DNA of 12,609 nt from an uncultured Acidobacteriota bacterium (GTDB lineage: Bacteria > Acidobacteriota > JAAYUB01), in NCBI GenBank assembly GCA_937925645.1, contig CALAMB010000257.1, forward strand, positions 1 through 12,609, in the 5' to 3' direction. The notes under the pieces were generated by a model. It saw only the letters and a list, made by a program, of their open reading frames with translations, was not told the origin of the DNA and did no database searches. Positions 1 to 5,759 of the stretch are shown here, piece by piece (position 1 is the stretch's first letter; each line of letters starts with the position of its first letter). The position numbers and the translations under genes are program-made.

Positions 1-1
1 C

Positions 2-640
2 GCGTACATCCTGTCGGCGGACGCATCCAACGAGGAACTGTTCGCCGCCCGCAAGCTGTTGCGCGACGCGCTGGGCATCCGCTGCCTGCTGCCCGCTACG
101 GGCCTGCGGACCGGCGACGTCGACGATTTCCTGATCTGCGAGGACAAGCACCCCAACACCCGCGGCGCGCGAACCATCTTCGGCCTGGGCGAAAACGACC
201 CGGTCTCACCGGACGGGCTCGACGCCGCGCTGGGCGGCGAGCCGCCGAGCCTGCTCATGGTCAACCGGGCCGAACTGCCCGATCCTCTGCGAAACAAGCT
301 CCTCGCCGCGGGCACGCGGCTGGCCTTCCTGGGCACCAACGACAACGCCACAGCGGCCGCCGCCCACCTGGTCATCCCCCTGGCTGTCTTCGCCGAGCAG
401 GCGGGCACGTTCACCAACATCGCGGGCCGGGTGCAAAAATTCGACCTGGCCGTGGCGCCACTCGGCGATGCGGCGCCGGAATGGTCGGTCCACCAGGGGC
501 TGGCCGAGCGCCTCGGCATCGACCTGTCGTTTCCGGGTCCCGCGGCGATCTTCCGCCAGATGGCCGCGGAGGTCGACGCGTTTCGGGATCTCAGCCACGA
601 GAGTCTGATTCCCCACGGAGCCATGATCCGCCATGAGTGA
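2..640 (+). CDS. nuoG: NADH-quinone oxidoreductase subunit G, C-terminal part (5' truncated by window edge)
   Basis: The open frame runs in from the left edge (first full codon at base 2) to TGA at 638-640, giving about 212 residues of a much longer protein. NuoG is the large iron-sulfur subunit of the peripheral arm of complex I, carrying electrons from NADH to quinone. The piece seen matches the end of the molybdopterin-oxidoreductase-like domain: a stretch 'LGTNDNATAAAAHLVIPLA' followed by 'EQAGTFTNIAGRVQKF', the usual E-x-G-T-F-x-N-x-x-G-R-x-Q signature, and then a 'PEWSVHQGLAERLG' segment typical of the family's C-terminus. The N-terminal cluster-binding cysteines lie outside the window. 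The stop overlaps the start of nuoH by 8 bases, so the two are translationally coupled. The identification rests on the motif and on nuoH and nuoI following. Confidence 0.88.
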   Translation, partial: AYILSADASNEELFAARKLLRDALGIRCLLPATGLRTGDVDDFLICEDKHPNTRGARTIFGLGENDPVSPDGLDAALGGEPPSLLMVNRAELPDPLRNKLLAAGTRLAFLGTNDNATAAAAHLVIPLAVFAEQAGTFTNIAGRVQKFDLAVAPLGDAAPEWSVHQGLAERLGIDLSFPGPAAIFRQMAAEVDAFRDLSHESLIPHGAMIRHE

Positions 641-1709
641 GATCGCGCACGCCCTGATTGTCACCGGGTACATCCTGGCGGTGGTGCTCACGCTGGCGGC
701 CCTGCTCACCTGGATGGAGCGGAAGCAGAGCGCCCTGATGCAGGACCGGATCGGCGCCAACCGCGCCAGCATCCTGGGCTTTCGGGCCATCGGGCTGTTT
801 CATATCATCGCCGACTCGCTGAAGATGTTTCTCAAGGAGGACTTCGTCCCCGCCCGGGGCGTCCGGCTGTTCCACACTCTGGCGCCGTTCATCTCGGCGT
901 TCTGCGCCCTGGCGATCTTCGCCTGCATCCCCTTCGGGCCGGCCCTGCCGCTGAACGGCGTCACCGTCAACCTGTGGATCTTCGATTCCAACATCTCCCT
1001 GCTGTACGTCCTCGCCCTCGGATCGCTGGGCGTGTACGGCATTTTTTTCGCCGGCTGGTCGTCACACAACAAGTTCGCCTACCTGGGCGCCATGCGCGGC
1101 GCCGCCCAGATGCTGTCATACGAGATCACGATGGGCATCTCGCTGATCGGCCTGATCATGGTCTACGGTTCCCTGAGTCTGAATGACATCGTGCGATACC
1201 AGGGGCACCAGCTCTTCGGCTTCCTGCCGGCGTGGGGCGTGTTCCTCCAGCCGTTGGCCCTGCTGATCTTCCTGACCGCGGGCATCGCCGAATCGAAGCG
1301 CAACCCCTTCGACATGCCCGAAGGCGAGTCCGAGATCATCGGGTATTTCACCGAGTACAGCAGCATGAAATTCGGCTTGTTCTTCCTGGCCGATTTCATC
1401 GAGGTGGTGGTCGTGGCCGCCCTGGTGACCGTGCTCTTCTTCGGCGGCTGGCAGGTTCCGTTCCTGCATGTCGACGGGTTCCATCTGCCGGGCGGCGCGC
1501 ACTGGGAGCTGGCGCCGCTGGCCGTCGGGCTGATCCAGGTGGCCGCCTTCTGCGCGAAGCTGTTCTTCTTCTGCTGGCTCCAACTGACGATCCGCTGGAC
1601 GCTGCCCCGCTTCCGCTACGACCAGCTGATGCGCCTGGGGTGGCAGTTTCTGCTGCCGCTTTCCATCGCCAACATCCTCGTGACCGGGATCATCCTGGTG
1701 TGCAGGTGA
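633..1709 (+). CDS. nuoH: NADH-quinone oxidoreductase subunit H
   Basis: This 358-residue multi-spanning membrane protein is the NuoH subunit of complex I, which sits at the junction of the membrane and peripheral arms and helps form the quinone-binding cavity. The first helix is followed by 'TWMERKQSALMQDRIGANRA', the conserved E-R-K-x6-Q-x-R-x-G-P/A-N signature. The central loop has 'AESKRNPFDMPEGESE' then 'GYFTEYSSMKFGLFFLADF', the acidic loop diagnostic of NuoH. Several hydrophobic segments cover the rest of the chain. Length is within the usual 320-400 residues. The ATG at 633 overlaps the end of nuoG by 8 bases; a GGAG about 12 bases upstream is a rather distant ribosome binding site, fitting coupled translation. 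The stop at 1707-1709 lies inside the ribosome binding site of nuoI. Confidence 0.96.
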   Translation: MSEIAHALIVTGYILAVVLTLAALLTWMERKQSALMQDRIGANRASILGFRAIGLFHIIADSLKMFLKEDFVPARGVRLFHTLAPFISAFCALAIFACIPFGPALPLNGVTVNLWIFDSNISLLYVLALGSLGVYGIFFAGWSSHNKFAYLGAMRGAAQMLSYEITMGISLIGLIMVYGSLSLNDIVRYQGHQLFGFLPAWGVFLQPLALLIFLTAGIAESKRNPFDMPEGESEIIGYFTEYSSMKFGLFFLADFIEVVVVAALVTVLFFGGWQVPFLHVDGFHLPGGAHWELAPLAVGLIQVAAFCAKLFFFCWLQLTIRWTLPRFRYDQLMRLGWQFLLPLSIANILVTGIILVCR

Positions 1710-1714
1710 GCCAG

Positions 1715-2245
1715 ATGACCAAGCCCAGGCTGAACGTTTTTGAGAAAATCTACCTGCCGGAGATCATCCGCGGCCTGCTTATCACGTCCCGGCACCATTT
1801 CAACAACCTGGCCGTGCACATCCTCCACCGGGTGGGCCTGGCCAAGGGAACGCGTGGCGCGGTGACCTTCCAGCACCCCGAAGACCCCCGCCCGGTGGCC
1901 CGCCGGCTGCGCGCCCGCCACCGCCTGATGAAGCGCCCCGACGGCTCCACCCGCTGCGTCGCCTGCATGATGTGCGAGACCATCTGTCCGGCCCACTGCA
2001 TCTACATCGTGGCGGATGAGCACCCCGATCCGCGGGTCGAGAAGCGGCCCAGATCGTTCGACATCGACCTGGGTATCTGCGTGATGTGCGGTTACTGCGT
2101 GGAAGCATGCCCGGAGGACGCCATCCGCATGGACACCTACATCATGGACACCTCGTCCTTCACCCGCGAAGGCATGCTGCTGACCATCGACGACCTGTTG
2201 AATCACCACAACGAGGACAACTCCCCCAAGCGCACCAATCCCTGA
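1715..2245 (+). CDS. nuoI: NADH-quinone oxidoreductase subunit I (2x[4Fe-4S] ferredoxin-like)
   Basis: The 176-residue product is the NuoI (TYKY) subunit that holds clusters N6a and N6b and passes electrons toward N2 and quinone. Two intact 8-cysteine-type binding motifs are present: C81-x2-C84-x2-C87-x3-C91-P and C122-x2-C125-x2-C128-x3-C132-P. An amphipathic N-terminal stretch (residues 10-45, 'LPEIIRGLLITSRHHFNN') is typical and docks the subunit on the membrane arm. The frame is open far upstream, but the ATG at 1715 is chosen because it sits 5 bases past the nuoH stop and is preceded by AGGTGAG at 1704-1710; the upstream extension is only the shadow of nuoH. The C-terminal tail after residue 150 is polar. 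No nuoJ follows: the next gene downstream is convergent. Confidence 0.96.
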   Translation: MTKPRLNVFEKIYLPEIIRGLLITSRHHFNNLAVHILHRVGLAKGTRGAVTFQHPEDPRPVARRLRARHRLMKRPDGSTRCVACMMCETICPAHCIYIVADEHPDPRVEKRPRSFDIDLGICVMCGYCVEACPEDAIRMDTYIMDTSSFTREGMLLTIDDLLNHHNEDNSPKRTNP

Positions 2246-2327
2246 GCGCCACCGCCCGGTGCATGGGCGAACCAAGCCGCCCCGGTGCACCCGCGGGATG
2301 CCGGGATCGAATCGTGCCTGATGGCGA

Positions 2328-2624
2328 TCAGCGGACCAGCCAGTTGACGGGGGTGGCTTCCAGACGGCCGCCGATCAGGGTGCCGTTGGTCCACATCACC
2401 CGAAGGTGAATGTCGGTCTTGAACTGCGGACTCTCCAGCCGCCCCTGCAGGCTGTCGCCGGCTTGCAAGAGGAGGGGCAACTCGCTCTGAAAGCAGATGC
2501 CGCTCTTGCTGACGTTGACGGTGGTGATGTTGGCGCTGATGTCGCGCCCATGGCTGTCTTGAGCCAGCAGCCGCAGCTTGAGGCGGATGGGAATCCGCTT
2601 CTCCTGGCGAAGATTCTCGAGCAT
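2328..2624 (-). CDS. small PilZ-domain protein (candidate cyclic di-GMP receptor)
   Basis: This protein of 98 residues is essentially a lone PilZ domain. The N-terminus carries the arginine motif R-Q-E-K-R (R6-x3-R10), followed by beta-strand-like segments and N37-V-S39-K-S-G42, which fits the [D/N]-x-S-x-x-G half of the cyclic di-GMP pocket. Near the end 'RVMWTNGTLIGGRLEA' fits the W..(8-10)..G-x-x-[FL] closing strand. In this family both motifs together normally mean that the protein binds cyclic di-GMP; binding here is inferred, not shown. Start: ATG at 2624 has AGGG 4 bases upstream, while the in-frame ATG at 2639 (103 residues) has no ribosome binding site, so 2624 is slightly preferred. 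It lies 49 bases (34 from the outer start) behind the second VWFA gene and in the same direction, so it is probably the last gene of that transcript. Confidence 0.8.
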   Translation of the reverse strand: MLENLRQEKRIPIRLKLRLLAQDSHGRDISANITTVNVSKSGICFQSELPLLLQAGDSLQGRLESPQFKTDIHLRVMWTNGTLIGGRLEATPVNWLVR

Positions 2625-2673
2625 GCTTCCCTGCCCCATCGGATGGTAGGTGTGGCGAACGGGACTTATTGTA

Positions 2674-3624
2674 TCACCGGCCGGGGTGAAAATAGCCGCG
2701 TCGTGTGTAAATCTTGAATGTTCCTGGTCGGCTCAGTTTCACCTCGAGCCGTCGGAAAGCCGCCTGGGCGGGGGAGGCGGTGGGGTGAAACCCGATCCGG
2801 TACTGGTGGCGCAATTCGGTGGCCAGGTCGGCGGTCACCCGGTCCAGCGCCTGTAGGTCTTCGGGCACGAACAGGCGGCCGCCGCTCAGGTCGCCCAGAA
2901 TCGACATCTCCCGGCCCGCCGCGTCACGGGACATGTCGTCCAGATCGAACAGCGTATCCGCCCGGCGCTTCTGCAGCGCGATGAAGTAGATCTGGACGTC
3001 GCTGTTCTTGACCCTGGCCAGGACTTCGGGAAATCCATAGCGGCTGTCTTTGTCCTCGCCGTCGGATATCACCACGAGCGCCTTGCGTTCGAATTTTCCC
3101 CGGGCGATGTGCTCCATGCCCAGGTAGAGCGCGTCCCACAGCGGCGTGCCGCCGCCCGCCAGCATGCGCTCGAGGATGGCGTCCTTCACGTCGTCACGAT
3201 CCTGGGTGAAGTCCAGCAGCAGCTCCGCCTGGTCGTGGGCGAAATCGACGACAAATACCTGGTTGTCCGGATTGGAGTATTTGAGGAAGGCCAGCACCGC
3301 CTCGTTGACCAGGTTCAGCCGCTCCCGCATGCTGCCGCTGGTGTCGATGACCAATCCCAGCGAAATCGGCAGATCCGCCGGATGGAACAGGGCCAGTTCC
3401 TGGGCATCCCCCTCGTCAAAGACCCGAAAGTCATCGGCTGTCAACGCGTCCACCCGCTGGCCGGCCCCGTCGAGAACCGTCACATCGAGGGTGACCATCC
3501 GCACCTGGACGCCGATGCGGTAGTCATCGCGACGTTTGTCCTGGCCTACGACCACCCAGCCCGCCCACACCGCCGCGATCAGCCCCAGCGCCACGCACCG
3601 GCCGGCGCTACTGGCGGGGCGCAT
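2674..3624 (-). CDS. VWFA-related (von Willebrand factor A) secreted or membrane-anchored protein, copy 2
   Basis: The 316-residue product has an N-terminal hydrophobic segment (about residues 11-27) that looks like a signal peptide or anchor, a short beta-rich domain (residues 38-80, 'VTVLDGAGQRVDALTADDF'), then a von Willebrand A domain. The metal-ion site is complete: D94-T-S96-G-S98, T160 in 'GGGTPLWDAL', and D188 in 'ISDGED'. The conserved tail 'ELRHQYRIGFHP...YTRRGYF' is characteristic of the VWFA-related family that is expanded in Acidobacteriota; its biochemical role is unknown, and VWA domains generally mediate protein binding. Start: ATG at 3624 is preferred over the longer frame (to 3708) because GAGGG lies 5 bases upstream and the signal segment then starts near residue 11. 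It overlaps the upstream paralogue by 17 bases, indicating coupled translation. Confidence 0.85.
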   Translation of the reverse strand: MRPASSAGRCVALGLIAAVWAGWVVVGQDKRRDDYRIGVQVRMVTLDVTVLDGAGQRVDALTADDFRVFDEGDAQELALFHPADLPISLGLVIDTSGSMRERLNLVNEAVLAFLKYSNPDNQVFVVDFAHDQAELLLDFTQDRDDVKDAILERMLAGGGTPLWDALYLGMEHIARGKFERKALVVISDGEDKDSRYGFPEVLARVKNSDVQIYFIALQKRRADTLFDLDDMSRDAAGREMSILGDLSGGRLFVPEDLQALDRVTADLATELRHQYRIGFHPTASPAQAAFRRLEVKLSRPGTFKIYTRRGYFHPGR

Positions 3625-4516
3625 AGTAGCCCTCGCGATGGTGAACGAAGAGTTTGGGCAGGCCCGGCGGCGGCTCCAGCTTGAGGGTGATCTTGCGCCA
3701 GGTGGCATCCCGCCGCTTGTTGGACGGGATGTAACCGAGCACGTACTGGTGACGCAGCTCGGAGTGGATCAGCTCGACGAAGTAATCGAGCTCCTCCAGC
3801 GAGTTCGGGAAGAACACCCGGCCGCCTGTCATCCGGCTGAGTTCCTGGATGATGCCTTCACCGTAGCCCTCGGTGCCGTGCTCGCCCAGCACGTAGATCT
3901 GGCAATCGACCTCACGGGCGAACTCCTTGATTTCGGCGAACGTGTAACGGCTATGATTATCCTCGCCGTCGGTGATGACGATCAGGGCCTTCTTGGCGTG
4001 CCGGCACTGGCGGATCTTGTCCAGACCGATGTAGATGGCGTCGAACAGGGCCGTGCTGCCCCTGGCTTCGGAGTCGGAGATCTTCCCCTGGATCTGCCGC
4101 AGGTCGGTGGTGATGTCCTGGACCAGCCGGGCCCGGTCGCTGAAGAGCACCAGAAAAAACTCGTCCTGGTGCGTGCCGTCCTCCAGAAAACCGATGGCGC
4201 TCTGGCGGGCTTTCTGGATCTTGGGTTTCATGCTGTAGCTGGTGTCGAAGATCAGGCCGATGCTCACCGGCGACGCCTCGCTGGTGAAGTTCACAATTTC
4301 CTGCGCCACCTTGTCCTCGTACACCATGAAATGCTCGGCCTGAAGTCCGGTGACGAACCGGTTCAGGGAGTCGGAGACGGCCACGCGCACGCGCACGCTG
4401 TCCACATTCACCCGGATGGACGAGTACATGTCGGTGTCGACGGTCTGACCCTGTCCCGCGGCCCACACCATGAGCGCGCCGGCGGCAATCAGGATCGTGA
4501 TAGCTCTCTGCGTCAT
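3608..4516 (-). CDS. VWFA-related (von Willebrand factor A) secreted protein, copy 1
   Basis: The product is 302 residues. Residues 1-21 ('MTQRAITILIAAGALMVWAA') form a likely signal peptide, ending near 'AAGQGQ', followed by a beta-rich domain (about 35-80, 'RVRVAVSDSLNRFVTGLQ', 'FMVYEDKVAQEI') and a VWA domain. Metal-site residues are D91-T-S93-Y-S95, T155 ('RGSTALFDAI') and D183 ('VITDGED'). The end, 'ELRHQYVLGYIPSNKRRD...HREGYYAPRQ', matches the VWFA-related family tail and parallels copy 2, so these are tandem paralogues that have diverged considerably. Start: ATG at 4516 is chosen over 4594 because it places the signal peptide at the very N-terminus and has GGAGG (4528-4532) 11 bases upstream. 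It is the first gene of a probable three-gene minus-strand transcript. The exact function is not known. Confidence 0.85.
   Translation of the reverse strand: MTQRAITILIAAGALMVWAAGQGQTVDTDMYSSIRVNVDSVRVRVAVSDSLNRFVTGLQAEHFMVYEDKVAQEIVNFTSEASPVSIGLIFDTSYSMKPKIQKARQSAIGFLEDGTHQDEFFLVLFSDRARLVQDITTDLRQIQGKISDSEARGSTALFDAIYIGLDKIRQCRHAKKALIVITDGEDNHSRYTFAEIKEFAREVDCQIYVLGEHGTEGYGEGIIQELSRMTGGRVFFPNSLEELDYFVELIHSELRHQYVLGYIPSNKRRDATWRKITLKLEPPPGLPKLFVHHREGYYAPRQ
3630..3634 (-). promoter_or_regulatory. ribosome binding site for VWFA copy 2
   Basis: On the minus strand GAGGG lies 5 bases before the ATG at 3624, inside the end of the upstream VWFA gene. It is the reason for preferring this start over the more upstream in-frame codons, and it allows translation to re-initiate after copy 1 terminates at 3608. 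Confidence 0.6.
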
Positions 4517-4592
4517 CCGCTGCCTAACCTCCACAGGGTGGATGCGCCCGCGCCCCATCTGGTTGCGGCGACCCGTCAAAAACCTCATGCCC

Positions 4593-4598
4593 ATTATA
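4593..4598 (-). promoter_or_regulatory. candidate -10 element for the VWFA-VWFA-PilZ transcript
   Basis: Read on the minus strand, these six bases are a perfect TATAAT, preceded by TATTG and lying about 77 bases before the ATG at 4516. No convincing -35 element is found 15-19 bases upstream (the sequence there reads GATGTT or ATGTTG). The region 4517-4746 separates two divergent genes, so a promoter in this direction is expected. The same site read on the plus strand is TTATACAATA. Confidence 0.45.
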
Positions 4599-4680
4599 CA
4601 ATAGCCCGATCGCGCAACATCCGTGATCGATTCCGGGATCCCGGCTCGGGTGGAATACGCTGTCCGGAAATCATCCGGTG

Positions 4681-4686
4681 TATACT
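4681..4686 (+). promoter_or_regulatory. candidate -10 element for the radical SAM gene
   Basis: TATACT, preceded by TG one base away at 4679-4680, lies about 60 bases before the ATG at 4747 in the 230-base gap between divergent genes. A clear -35 element is not visible at the right distance (CGCTGT at 4658-4663). The call is based on the near-consensus hexamer and its position only. Confidence 0.4.
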
Positions 4687-4746
4687 GAACCGGCGGCGCG
4701 ATTGTTTCAATCGACCGACCGTCCGGATTCCTCGATCAGGTTGACG

Positions 4747-5685
4747 ATGAGCAGCACGCCTCGGTCCGTTTATCTCGACACCCTGGCCAACGGCCGTTTT
4801 CCCGCCCTGCTGGAAACGCTTCGGCGCCGCGCCCGATCGTGTGACCTGTGTCCCCACGCCTGCGGTGTGGACCGGCTGGCCGGCGCGCGCGGCCGGTGCC
4901 GGACCGGCCGCCATGCTGTCGTGGCCAGCGCGTCCCCGCATTTCGGAGAAGAGGGTCCCATCTCGGGTTATGCCGGCAGCGGCACCATCTTCTTCGCCCA
5001 TTGCAACCTGTACTGCGTCTTCTGCCAGAACGACGACATCTCGCATGGCGGCGACGGCGAGCCGACGGACGCCCGCGCGCTGGCCGACCTCATGCTCCGG
5101 CTGCAGCAGCACGGCTGCCACAACATCAATCTGGTCACACCCTCCCATGTCATTCTCCAGCTGGTGGAAGCCGTTGCTCTGGCCGCGGCGGATGGATTGC
5201 GCGTGCCCATCGTCTACAACTCGAGCGGCTACGACAGCGTATTCTGCATCCAGTTGTTGAACGAGGTGGTGGACATCTACATGCCCGACCTGAAATTTCT
5301 GGATGCGGCCGCGGCGGCTCGCTGGACCATCGCGCCCGACTACCCGGAGCGGGCCCGCGAAGCCGTCCGGGCGATGCAGGCCGGCGTCGGCGACCTGGTC
5401 GTCGGCCCCGACGGCGTCGCCGTGCGAGGCCTGCTGGTCCGCCATCTCGTCCTCCCCGGCATGACGGCGGACAGTTGTGCGGTGCTGCGCTTTCTCGCCG
5501 AATCCGTTTCGCGGCGAGTCTACGTCAACATCATGAGCCAATACCGCCCGTACGACCAGGCGCGCGCCCATCCCCCGCTCCACCGCGGACTTCGCACCGA
5601 AGAATACCTCGCCGTGGCCGCTTGTGCCCGGTCCCTGGGATTGGACCGCGCTGAATTGCAATCCCGCCGGTTTTGGGACGGGTGA
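4747..5685 (+). CDS. radical SAM protein of the PflX/PflA-activating-enzyme-like type
   Basis: The 312-residue product has the radical SAM motif C86-N-L-Y-C90-V-F-C93, which binds the [4Fe-4S] cluster that cleaves S-adenosylmethionine. Ahead of it is a second cysteine set, C32-x2-C35-x3-C39 and C51 ('CDLCPHACGV...GRC'), typical of the PflX-like group (COG1313-type, related to pyruvate formate-lyase activating enzyme). Further support: 'EEGPISGYAGSGTIFF' before the motif, 'INLVTPSHV', 'VYNSSGYD', 'DIYMPDLKF' and 'VLPGMTADS' later in the barrel. The substrate of this group is unknown, and no glycyl radical enzyme or other partner lies beside it. Start: ATG at 4747 has AGG 6 bases upstream; an in-frame GTG at 4678 overlaps the TATACT element and is less likely. 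It is divergent from the VWFA genes. Confidence 0.85.
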   Translation: MSSTPRSVYLDTLANGRFPALLETLRRRARSCDLCPHACGVDRLAGARGRCRTGRHAVVASASPHFGEEGPISGYAGSGTIFFAHCNLYCVFCQNDDISHGGDGEPTDARALADLMLRLQQHGCHNINLVTPSHVILQLVEAVALAAADGLRVPIVYNSSGYDSVFCIQLLNEVVDIYMPDLKFLDAAAAARWTIAPDYPERAREAVRAMQAGVGDLVVGPDGVAVRGLLVRHLVLPGMTADSCAVLRFLAESVSRRVYVNIMSQYRPYDQARAHPPLHRGLRTEEYLAVAACARSLGLDRAELQSRRFWDG

Positions 5686-5716
5686 GCATTCACGCTTTCG
5701 TTGAGGCGGGCCCCGT

Positions 5717-5722
5717 TATACA
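5717..5722 (+). promoter_or_regulatory. candidate -10 element for the glucan phosphorylase gene
   Basis: TATACA sits within TTATACAATA (5716-5725), 31 bases after the radical SAM stop and about 37 bases before the phosphorylase ATG at 5760. Upstream the match to a -35 box is poor (CGCTTT at 5693-5698, 18 bases away). The short AT-rich island in a GC-rich gap and its distance from the start make a promoter plausible. Confidence 0.4.
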
Positions 5723-5748
5723 ATACGGATTCGGGCGAATCTCGATCC

Positions 5749-5752
5749 GGAG
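5749..5752 (+). promoter_or_regulatory. ribosome binding site that fixes the phosphorylase start
   Basis: GGAG lies 7 bases before the ATG at 5760. It favours this start over the longer open frame reaching back to 5673, which would overlap the radical SAM gene and place the promoter-like TTATACAATA inside coding sequence. Confidence 0.6.
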
Positions 5753-5759
5753 ATGGAAT

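Noticed and set aside
2253..2269. CGCCC/GGGCG hairpin just after nuoI as a terminator
   Set aside because: Only a 5-base stem with a 7-base loop, and no T-run follows, so it is not a credible intrinsic terminator.
3536..4744. Long plus-strand open frame (402 codons) opposite the VWFA genes
   Set aside because: It runs antisense to a VWA protein with intact motifs, its product has no recognisable domain, and long antisense frames are common in GC-rich DNA.
5673..5759. N-terminal extension of the phosphorylase by 29 codons
   Set aside because: It would overlap the radical SAM gene and cover the promoter-like TTATACAATA; the ATG at 5760 has a GGAG 7 bases upstream and starts at the family's normal N-terminus.
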